A stretch of DNA of 11,744 nucleotides from an uncultured Verrucomicrobiales bacterium (GTDB taxonomy: Bacteria; Verrucomicrobiota; Verrucomicrobiia; Verrucomicrobiales; Akkermansiaceae). A program made the position numbers and the translations under genes. The stretch covers positions 1 through 11,744 of the forward strand of contig CALFDI010000359.1 of NCBI GenBank assembly GCA_937952875.1. The letters run 5' to 3'. Positions 1 through 7,400 of this stretch are shown here, one piece after another. Within the stretch, counting starts at the first letter, position 1; every line of letters begins with the position of its first letter. The notes beneath the pieces were generated by a model. That model did not search any database, was not told where the DNA came from, and saw only the letters and a list, made by a program, of their open reading frames with translations.

Positions 1-1
1 G

Positions 2-910
2 CTCTACTCGAAGAAAGTGAACATCAAAGAGCGCTTCTTCCTCGCTGCTCTCGCTCCGCGCGGAATCGTGGCAGCCGCCGTCGCATCGATCTTTGCGCTT
101 GAGTTAGAGAACGCTGCAGCACAGGGCCTCGTCTCCGAAGAAGTTGCCAGTCAGGCAGGCAATATCGTCTCTATCATCTTCCTAGTCATCGTCGGCACAG
201 TCACCTTCTACGGTCTGCTCGCACGGCCGCTGGCGAAGAAGCTCGGGCTCGCTGCGGCCAACTCGAACGGCATCGTCTTTGCCGGAGCTGACCGCTGGGC
301 CATCATGGTGGGAAAAATCCTTAAAGAAGAAGGCCACAATGTCATCTATCTCGATACCAACTACAGCAAGATCGCCGAGGCTAAGATGGCTGATCTAGAT
401 GCTCACAGAGCAAATATTCTCTCAGAATTCGTCGAAGAAGAAATGGAATTCAACGGCATGGGCACGCTCATCGCCGCTACATCAAATGACGAGGTCAACT
501 CCCTCGCCTGCGATCATTTCCTCCACCACTTCGGCACAGCGAATCTCTGGCAGCTCACTCCTGGAGACAGCGAGAATCACCACAGCACAGCAGTCTCACA
601 CCACATTAGAGGGCGATATTGCTTCACAGGTAGCCCACGTTTTCAGGATCTCGTGCGCTATGTGAGACATGGAGGAGTCGTGAAAAAAACGCTGATCACA
701 GATGTATTCACGCTCGAAGATTTCTACACCGAGCATGGCGGAGATGCCTACATTCTCTTCCTTGAAAGCCCAGACAAAGGGCTTCGACCAGCCGCTGCTG
801 ACTTATCAGAAGTCAGTCCAGACACCACTGTCTACGCACTCGTCCCCGGTGAGGATACGATAGATTCTCAGAAGGCTGAGGATACGAATACTGTGCCAAT
901 GGGCTTATAA
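2..910 (+). CDS. Cation:proton antiporter (CPA1/NhaP-like) with C-terminal TrkA/RCK-like domain, 3' part only
   Basis: The frame is open from base 2, so the gene starts upstream of the window; the GTG at 17 is an internal Val codon. The first ~40 residues hold the last antiporter membrane segments, with the APRGIVAAAVASIFAL signature that CPA1/NhaP-type exchangers carry near the end of the transporter domain. A hydrophobic helix follows (GNIVSIIFLVIVGTVTFYGL, about bases 158-220). Next is a Rossmann-like TrkA-N/RCK domain (NGIVFAGADRWAIMVGKIL, then a beta strand ending in LDTN, then ATSNDEVNSLA). A small C-terminal domain ends in DTTVYALVP. The AGADRWA loop replaces a classical GxGxxG but resembles the ANPWAR-type loop I associate with this antiporter subfamily. 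The protein should exchange Na+ or K+ for H+ at the inner membrane, gated by a nucleotide on the RCK-like domain. Ion specificity cannot be read from this part. The family call is firm; the nucleotide ligand is inference. Confidence 0.88.
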   Translation, partial: LYSKKVNIKERFFLAALAPRGIVAAAVASIFALELENAAAQGLVSEEVASQAGNIVSIIFLVIVGTVTFYGLLARPLAKKLGLAAANSNGIVFAGADRWAIMVGKILKEEGHNVIYLDTNYSKIAEAKMADLDAHRANILSEFVEEEMEFNGMGTLIAATSNDEVNSLACDHFLHHFGTANLWQLTPGDSENHHSTAVSHHIRGRYCFTGSPRFQDLVRYVRHGGVVKKTLITDVFTLEDFYTEHGGDAYILFLESPDKGLRPAAADLSEVSPDTTVYALVPGEDTIDSQKAEDTNTVPMGL

Positions 911-925
911 AGCCGTTACAATCTT

Positions 926-945
926 AAGCTTACAGAAGGCTTTTT
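926..945 (+). terminator. Weak candidate terminator after the antiporter gene
   Basis: AAGCTT (926-931), loop ACAG, then AAGGCTT (936-942) can fold into a six-pair stem with one bulged G, followed by a T run that ends at 945. An alternative pairing of AAAGCC (909-914) with GGCTTT (938-943) competes with it. The stem is short and AT-rich, so it is only a candidate. It sits in the 70-base gap between the antiporter stop and the enzyme I start. Confidence 0.3.
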
Positions 946-947
946 CG

Positions 948-973
948 CCCTTGCCCTCTTATGGCTAAGGGAG
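948..973 (+). promoter_or_regulatory. Hairpin that encloses the enzyme I ribosome binding site
   Basis: CCCTTGCC (948-955) pairs with GGC (963-965) and AAGGG (967-971) around a 7-base loop, with T966 bulged. This gives eight pairs, six of them G-C. The 3' arm is the start of AAGGGAG (967-973), the clearest Shine-Dalgarno sequence in the window, seven bases before the ATG at 981. The pairing is visible in the sequence. That it limits translation of the downstream gene is inference. Confidence 0.45.
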
Positions 974-980
974 AAACTAC

Positions 981-2762
981 ATGCGCATGCCGGACTTGAT
1001 AGCGATAGAAGAAAAGACCTTTTACGGCATCGCTGTGTCGCCGGGTATAGCGATCGCTCCGCTCCATGTCATCGCCAGTGATACCGCCATCGCACCTGAT
1101 GCCTATCACATCCCAGACGATCGGATAAATACTGAGCAGCAACGCTTTGGCAAAGCAGTTCACATCACGAAAAAACAGCTCCATGAGCTAGAGAAACGCA
1201 TCAGAACGATCTCAGGCGAAGATGAGGCGCGTATCTTCGAGGCCCACCAAATGGTGCTAGATGATAACTCGTTAATTAATAAAGTGATCAACGCTATCGG
1301 AAAGCGGAACCTCAATGCTGAATACGCGTTCTTCGCCGTTATGCAGAACTTCTTAGAGGCCATGCGACGCGTTCCAGATCCGTATCTGGCCGAACGCACT
1401 GTCGACCTCGAAGACGTCTGCCAACGCGTTATTAATAACTTCGACCGCCACCACACTGAGACGAGCGCTATTTCTCCAGATGAACACCATATCATCGTCT
1501 CACACGATCTTACGCCGTCAGATACGGCGATGATTGATCGGAACCGTGTGCTAGGATTTGCGACTGAACTGGGCTCTATCAATTCTCACACGGCTATTCT
1601 GGCACGCTCTCTCGGCATCCCAGCCATAGTCAACTTGGGTGATGCCCTCATTAGGCTAAAGACACTAAGCCTCTGTATTCTCGATGGCTACGCAGGGAAA
1701 CTCATCGTCAATCCGACGGAAGAGACCGTCGCGCATTATAAAAAGCTGCAATCTGAAAAAGCTGCGATCAGGCTGCAACTAGAGGCTAAGAAAGACAAAA
1801 AATCCGTCACCCTTGATGGAACAGATCTTATCCTATCCGCTAATATTGAGTTCAACCACGAGCTAGAAGCAGCCTCTGCCAGCGGCGCACAAGGAATCGG
1901 ACTCTACCGCACAGAATTTTTCCTCTTAAATGGAGATGACATCCCAGATGAAGAAGAGCAAACAGCGGCTTACATAGAAGCTGTTAAAGCCTCCGCTCCT
2001 CACCAAGTCATCTTCCGCACTCTCGACGCCGGTGGAGATAAGCTCCCCGCAGAACCGCTGGATGAACCAGAGCCTAACCCCTTCCTTGGCTGGCGCGGCA
2101 TCCGCGTCTCACTAGATCGTCCAGAAATGTTCCGCCAGCAGCTACGTGCGATCCTTCGCGCTTCGGCTTACGGGAAAATTGGTATCATGTTTCCTTTTAT
2201 CTCTGGTGTAGCAGAGGTCAGAGCATCGATAGAGCATATTGAAGCCTGTAAAGCTGAACTCTTACTCGAAGGCATCCCCATCGGAAACGAGATCGAAATC
2301 GGAGCTATGATCGAGATTCCGTCCGCTGCACTCATCGCGCATCACATCGCCAAGGAAGTCGACTTTTTCTCAATCGGGACGAATGACCTCGTTCAGTATA
2401 CTCTCGCCGTCGATCGCGTGAATAGCCATGTCGCGAGTCTGTATAACCCCTCCCACCCTAGCGTCCTAGAGCTGATGAGAATCACACTCCTCGCCTCTCA
2501 GAAACATGGTATCTGGACAGGTGTTTGCGGAGAAATGGCTGGAGACATCTACATGATCCCCGTGCTTATCGGAATGGGTGTGCAGGAATTATCTGTAGGC
2601 ACTCACCAAGTCCCTCTGATCCGCGAGGCCATACGCAGCCTGAAAAAATCAGACTGCGAAGACCTACTGAAAGAAATCGAGTCTGCCACAACCAGCGAAG
2701 AAGTGACTCAGCTCACACGCTCATTCGCACAGGAAAAGTATCCGCATCTACTGGATACTTAA
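981..2762 (+). CDS. ptsI: PTS enzyme I (phosphoenolpyruvate-protein phosphotransferase)
   Basis: A cytoplasmic enzyme that takes phosphate from phosphoenolpyruvate onto a histidine and passes it to HPr, the first step of the sugar or regulatory PTS. At 593 residues it is slightly longer than the usual ~575. The N-terminal domain begins GIAVSPGIAIAP (residues 16-27) and includes the HPr-binding helical part. The phosphohistidine is H203 in GSINSHTAILARSLGIPAIV, where the family more often has GGxTSH. The PEP-binding barrel keeps R310 (GLYRTEF), R346 (FRTLDAGGDK), E445 (GAMIEIPSA), N468-D469 (GTNDL), R479 (LAVDR) and the acid/base cysteine C516 (GVCGE), so it should be active. It has no GAF domain, so it is not PtsP. 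The ATG at 981 was chosen for its AAGGGAG site; an in-frame ATG at 987 is possible. No HPr, EII or HPr kinase gene is in the window. The stop overlaps the convergent gene's stop within TTAA. Confidence 0.95.
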   Translation: MRMPDLIAIEEKTFYGIAVSPGIAIAPLHVIASDTAIAPDAYHIPDDRINTEQQRFGKAVHITKKQLHELEKRIRTISGEDEARIFEAHQMVLDDNSLINKVINAIGKRNLNAEYAFFAVMQNFLEAMRRVPDPYLAERTVDLEDVCQRVINNFDRHHTETSAISPDEHHIIVSHDLTPSDTAMIDRNRVLGFATELGSINSHTAILARSLGIPAIVNLGDALIRLKTLSLCILDGYAGKLIVNPTEETVAHYKKLQSEKAAIRLQLEAKKDKKSVTLDGTDLILSANIEFNHELEAASASGAQGIGLYRTEFFLLNGDDIPDEEEQTAAYIEAVKASAPHQVIFRTLDAGGDKLPAEPLDEPEPNPFLGWRGIRVSLDRPEMFRQQLRAILRASAYGKIGIMFPFISGVAEVRASIEHIEACKAELLLEGIPIGNEIEIGAMIEIPSAALIAHHIAKEVDFFSIGTNDLVQYTLAVDRVNSHVASLYNPSHPSVLELMRITLLASQKHGIWTGVCGEMAGDIYMIPVLIGMGVQELSVGTHQVPLIREAIRSLKKSDCEDLLKEIESATTSEEVTQLTRSFAQEKYPHLLDT

Positions 2763-3709
2763 TTTGAGCCTCTCTCCAGTGGAGCAAATGGCTTGAGCAC
2801 TTTGACTTTCACTTCGCGAATACGGGCGAAGCGCTCTGTCGGATCATCTTCTACCAGCCATTCATGCTGAGTCTTTGCAGTCATTTCATGTCCGCTTGGA
2901 AGGATCCCCTGCCAGTCGAATGTCACTGAGAGGGAATATTGGTTTTTCTCTAATTTTTTATAAGAAAAGTCAGAGATCACATGTGTGCTAGCGCTCACAG
3001 ATGATGCTGGACCACGGAACCATGCTTCAAACCCTGCAAAATCTTTGATCTCAGTCGTAGAAAAATGGAGGACGTATTCATCAGCCAGTAACTCCTTAAA
3101 TGGCTCCAATCTCCGCGCTGGATCTTCAATGAGATAGAGCCACTGATGAATTAAGCTTTTTAAGCGATTCTCTGGATAGGCATCACTCCATTTAATTGAT
3201 TCTTTACCAGCTGCAGACTCATCAGGAGATATCGTAATCTGCGTGAACTTTGGCAATTCGTTTTCGCCTTCTTTCAGAGATCCTTTATAAATAAGAGCCG
3301 CAGATCTCACAGCTCCTTCTGGGAGGACACCGACATTCGTGTAATCGACTTCAGCAGATAAGGCGAGTTTTCCATCCGAATCACGGCTCACGGAGGCTGT
3401 TTTGACTCGATGAGCATTTTTCCAAGTCTTCGGAATTTTCGCGACCCTCTCTGCATATGCCTTATGACCTGTCGCCTCTCCTAGGCTTGATTTCACTGTA
3501 ACATCCTCCGCTAGGATATTGAGCTGATTCTCAAGAGTTGCATCGTTATTTTCGTAAAGGAGAAACCAGCGATGAAATTGCGCCAAAACAGCATGCTCAT
3601 GGAATCCATTTTTCACTTCTTCCTCAGTGAGGATAGGCGCGTCTGCAAAGGACGACATTGGTAAAAAAAATGTTGCTGCTAGTAAGTGAAAAAGCTTCAT
3701 AAAACGCAT
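2759..3709 (-). CDS. Secreted protein with two tandem NTF2/SnoaL-like domains, function unknown
   Basis: I take the start at 3709 (or the ATG at 3700), because a clear signal peptide follows: MKLFHLLAATFFLPMSSFA, likely cut before DAP. The frame is open back to 3871, but that would extend over the divergent promoter region and into the sigma gene. The mature protein of ~295 residues shows two copies of one pattern. Copy 1 (residues ~38-160) has FHRWFLLYENNDATLENQLNIL, LAEDV, G-x-x-AY and a strand with GVLPEG. Copy 2 (~185-305) has IHQWLYLIEDPARRLEPFKELL, LADEYVLHF, a GFEAWF segment and a strand with GILPSG. Each fits the alpha+beta cone of NTF2/SnoaL-like proteins: a helical start, a short strand after LA(E/D)(D/E), then long strands. 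These folds bind small ligands or act as enzymes; no catalytic residues are recognisable. It is convergent with enzyme I and divergent from the sigma factor gene. The fold is inference, the duplication fairly clear, the role unknown. Confidence 0.72.
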   Translation of the reverse strand: MRFMKLFHLLAATFFLPMSSFADAPILTEEEVKNGFHEHAVLAQFHRWFLLYENNDATLENQLNILAEDVTVKSSLGEATGHKAYAERVAKIPKTWKNAHRVKTASVSRDSDGKLALSAEVDYTNVGVLPEGAVRSAALIYKGSLKEGENELPKFTQITISPDESAAGKESIKWSDAYPENRLKSLIHQWLYLIEDPARRLEPFKELLADEYVLHFSTTEIKDFAGFEAWFRGPASSVSASTHVISDFSYKKLEKNQYSLSVTFDWQGILPSGHEMTAKTQHEWLVEDDPTERFARIREVKVKVLKPFAPLERGSN

Positions 3710-3764
3710 CCTAATGGGTCTAGCTGAAAAATCAATACTGCTCATTTTTTGATGAGAAAATGAT

Positions 3765-3770
3765 ATTATA
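3765..3770 (-). promoter_or_regulatory. Candidate -10 box for the secreted NTF2-like gene
   Basis: A perfect TATAAT is read on the minus strand, about 56 bases upstream of the chosen ATG at 3709. That would give a leader of roughly 50 bases. No good -35 hexamer is seen at 16-18 bases, so an activator or a non-standard -35 would be needed. Confidence 0.38.
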
Positions 3771-3779
3771 TCTCCCCCG

Positions 3780-3785
3780 TATAAT
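3780..3785 (+). promoter_or_regulatory. Candidate -10 box for the sigma factor/kinase genes
   Basis: A perfect TATAAT lies on the plus strand, ending 48 bases before the sigma factor ATG at 3834. It is only 9 bases from the minus-strand TATAAT, so the two boxes stand back to back. No convincing -35 is present at the standard distance. TTGACT at 3785-3790 is an alternative -35, but its -10 (TAACGA, 3808-3813) is poor. Confidence 0.35.
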
Positions 3786-3833
3786 TGACTTGATTTACCG
3801 TTCGTCATAACGATTAATGATAAACACATTGAT

Positions 3834-4370
3834 ATGGTTAGCACACAAAACAACGACACCGACCTCAGCAAAAAAGCGTTATTTACGCCTCTTTATCCCG
3901 ATTTAAAGCGGATTGCTCAGTGCCACATGCGCCAAGAAACACTTGGCCATACCCTCCAGCCGACTGCGCTCATTAATGAGGCTTACATGCGGCTAATGGC
4001 TAAAGAGGAAGACCGTGTTTACAATAATCAAAAACATTTCCTCTGCGTAGCTTCAGAGGTTATGCGACGTATTCTCATCGATTCCGCACGCTCCAAAAAG
4101 AGTCAGAAACGAGGAGGGAATTTCAAAAAGGTGGAACTGAATGAGGATACTCAATCAACTCCTGATAAAGACTACGACCTTCTCGCCATCAATGAAGCCT
4201 TGGCCAAAATGGACAAGATCTACCCGAAGAAAGCTGAAGTGATTAAGTTACGCTTTTTTGGAGGACTTACCGTGGATGAGATAGCGGAAACTCTCAATAT
4301 ATCTAAAGCAACAACCAATAACTATTGGAACTTTGGTAAATCTTGGCTATATCGTGAAATGGAGAAATAG
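3834..4370 (+). CDS. ECF-type RNA polymerase sigma factor (HTLQPTAL subfamily)
   Basis: A 178-residue sigma-70 family factor with only regions 2 and 4. Region 2 spans ~13-90: LYPDLKRIAQCHMRQE, then GHTLQPTALINEAYMRL (38-54), then HFLCVASEVMRRILIDSARSKKSQKRGG (68-95). Region 4 spans ~115-175: DLLAINEALAKMD, KAEVIKLRFFGGLTVDEIAETL and the helix-turn-helix NISKATTNNYWNFGKSWLYREM. This is the pattern of the TIGR02999-like ECF subgroup of Planctomycetes, Verrucomicrobia and Acidobacteria, usually found beside Ser/Thr kinases. The acidic DAEDLVQ-like segment of ordinary ECF factors is replaced by TLQPTALINEAY. No anti-sigma gene is nearby; the next gene, 42 bases on, is a Ser/Thr kinase, the likely regulator. 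The ATG at 3834 has no Shine-Dalgarno sequence, but region 2 begins soon after it, so the start is reasonable. Confidence 0.92.
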   Translation: MVSTQNNDTDLSKKALFTPLYPDLKRIAQCHMRQETLGHTLQPTALINEAYMRLMAKEEDRVYNNQKHFLCVASEVMRRILIDSARSKKSQKRGGNFKKVELNEDTQSTPDKDYDLLAINEALAKMDKIYPKKAEVIKLRFFGGLTVDEIAETLNISKATTNNYWNFGKSWLYREMEK

Positions 4371-4412
4371 TTAAATTGAATCAAAAATGTAACAAATCAC
4401 GCAAAAGACACT

Positions 4413-7400
4413 TTGCCTGACACTCCTAGAAATACAGTTTCACACATCTTCAATACTGCTATCAGCATCGAAGATAGCGAAGCTAAACGCCTCTTTCTCG
4501 AAGAAGTCTGCCTAAATCGACCGCCAAAAATCAGGCGAGAAGTCGACAGCTTGTTAGAAGCATATGAAAAATCAAATGAGATCTTTGCTCACCCAATAAG
4601 CGTATTACCCGAGGTCAAAACTCTGCGCACGGCTCAAAGTAGTGAAGACGAATTCCCTCAAGTTTTCCAAGGTTACACGCTACTGGAAAAAATTGGCCAA
4701 GGTGGCATGGGAGTGGTCTACAAAGCTGAACAAGCTCAGCTCGACAGAATAGTCGCCCTAAAAATGCTCAAAAATGGAGCTCTCTCGACTCAAGGTGAAG
4801 TTCAACGTTTTTACGCAGAAGCGCAATCTGCAGCACAGCTAAATCATTCAAGCATCGTCCCAATTTTCGAAGCTGACTGTGTAGGTAATCAGCACTTCTT
4901 CACCATGGGCTATATCGATGGCCCCAACCTCGAAGAAGTCATTAGTGAACGCATTTTCACAGTCAATCAAGCCGTTGACATCATACTGCAAATTTCTTCA
5001 GCCATCGCATTTGCACATAAAAGAGGGATCATTCACAGAGATCTTAAACCGAGTAATATTCTTCTCACCCATGATAGTGATGAAGAACGAAAGCAGAAAA
5101 AATTCCGCGCACTCGTATCTGATTTCGGCCTCGCCAAAAGATCTTTTTCAGATGAACGCCTTACACTCACTGGTGAAATACTAGGAACCCCGGGATTCCT
5201 AGCACCAGAGCAAATCACCGGTGAATCGTCACAAAACTCTCCTTCAGCAGACATATACTCACTCGGAGCATTACTTTATTACATGCTAACAGGAGTCCCT
5301 CCGTTAGAAGGAAAAAACGTGTGGGACTCCTTGCAGAAAACTGTCAAAGAAGAAGCGACTAGCCTCAGAACGAAAAATGCATCCATCCCAAAAGATTTAA
5401 ATACGATTTGTGCTAAATGTTTACGCAGAAATATCGATAAACGCTATAAAACTGCCGAAGACTTTTCGGCGGACCTCATTAAGTTTCGAAACCACCGTCC
5501 TATTCAGGCGAAAAAAGTCGGACTGTTAGAGAAAACGGTAAAACTGTGTCAACGGAATCCAACGTCAGCACTCGCTTGTTTATTTGGATTTACTCTTATT
5601 CTAGGAAGCATCCTCATTCCTCTCAAATTAGCGAAGACTTGGAATAAAGCTCATAAGAACGCTCTTCATGAACAGGCGAAAGCCATCTTTGATAATGGAG
5701 TGATGTCAACCCGCTTGAATAATCAGGTCGAATGCTTGTCACAGTTCCTCGAGTCGGCACAACTTGCCAGGCAAATCGGAGATAAAGATCTAGAAAACGC
5801 TGCTCGATGGAACCTGGGAGCCAGAAGCCAAGATCACTGGTCTTTCGTCAAAAACTTTAAGATAGACCATCCCATTCGACACTTTGCGCTCTCTCCGAGC
5901 GGCGCTCATCTCGCCATCATCAGCGAAGACAGAAGACTCTCCGTATACGATACATCTAGTGGGGCGCATCTATATCACACTCAGCTTACGAAAAAAACTG
6001 TCACCCTACTCTACAAATCAGAAAACACCTTTATCACAGCTCATAAAAATGGAAATATTTCCAAGTGGACCAAAGTCGACACCACCTACGAAAGGCATCA
6101 TGAAATCGTTAATATTTTCAAAAAGATACCTTCCGACGGCGAAAAAATCTTCTTAACAGATGTGGTATTCTCGAACAGTGGTGAGACTCTCATTTCCGGC
6201 GACACGCAAGGGCGAGTCATTGAGTGGAACTTCACATCTCTAGACTTCAACCGTCATATCGCGGAAGATTTAGGGCCAATCAACGCACTGACTTTAGCTA
6301 GAGAATCTAACACTCTAGGAATTCTCGCAAACGATAGAGAGCATCATTTCCTCGATCTATCCAATCCATTTGGCGATACAGAAACATGGACTCTCGAGGA
6401 CTCATCAAAACTCTTCTCCATCACCTCATGTGCATCACACTTTTTCGCTTCCAAGAAGAACGCTTACACTGGACATATAGTAGATTTCAAAACATCTAGC
6501 TCACAGAATGAAATCACAAAAGGCAAAACCATCTCGCATAGTAGCCTAATTGATGTCGCGCACTTCAGTCGAGATGGATCTCTTCTCATCACTAGCAGTC
6601 GTGATGGAACGATACGCTTTTGGGACACGACCACATCTCGAGAGGTTTGGCAGGCACTTAGGCTACCAGAATATTCAAAATGGGTATCGACCTCGCAGAA
6701 CGGGCAGCATCTTTGTGTGGGGCATCAGAATCAATCAGTCTCTATTTGGAAAAAACCAAAAAAGAAAATCCTCTGGCAGGCCTTTTTAGACACTGATCTC
6801 AGCGGAGCGATTTTTACTCAAAAATCGGATCAACTCGTCGTAAGTGAGCGGACAGAGAAAACACGGCTGAACCACTTCCTCCGCCCTGATCCAAAACCAG
6901 TTTTCTCACCACGTGAAAGTGATCAGGCGATTCGAGCAACCTTCATTGAAAAGGGTCTTATCTTAAGAAAGCGTTACAATTCCTATCTCAGCCTCGATCG
7001 AGGAGACAAATTCGTCAGGGAATACCACCTCGATACGAACACCCTAATCTCTGACTATGGTGTCGATGATAACAGTATTATCAAAATGGCCCTCAGCCAT
7101 AATGAAGATTACTTATTTGTCGCAACTCAGGAGAAAAGTCTCGTGTATGATATGCGCACAAAAAAAATATATCCCATATCACTCCTATTAAAAAATTCCT
7201 ACGACTCAGTAGTATTTTCTAGCGACAATAAGAAGCTCATCATCGGCTCTCTCCAAGGGCAGCTCAAGTGGCTCGACATCTCATCGGGGAAATTAATACG
7301 CGAAATTCAATACGGCATCGGAAAAATTGAAGACTTATGCATCGAGCCAAAGCTCAAGCTCCTAGCCATTGCCAGCTCTAGCTATCAGGCAGCAGTATTC

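Noticed and set aside
961..999. A 12-codon upstream reading frame (ATG at 961) overlapping the enzyme I start
   Set aside because: It has no ribosome binding site of its own and an ordinary chance length; its first codons coincide with the enzyme I Shine-Dalgarno region.
2762..2810. Possible bidirectional terminator at the enzyme I / NTF2-like junction
   Set aside because: Only CTCC-AGT-GGAG (4 pairs) and a distant AGCC/GGCT pair are visible, with no T run; it also lies in coding sequence of the minus-strand gene.
3710..3871. Upstream extension of the minus-strand NTF2-like gene to an ATG at 3871
   Set aside because: It would overlap the sigma factor start and the promoter region, and it would bury the signal peptide that begins at 3709/3700 in mid-protein.
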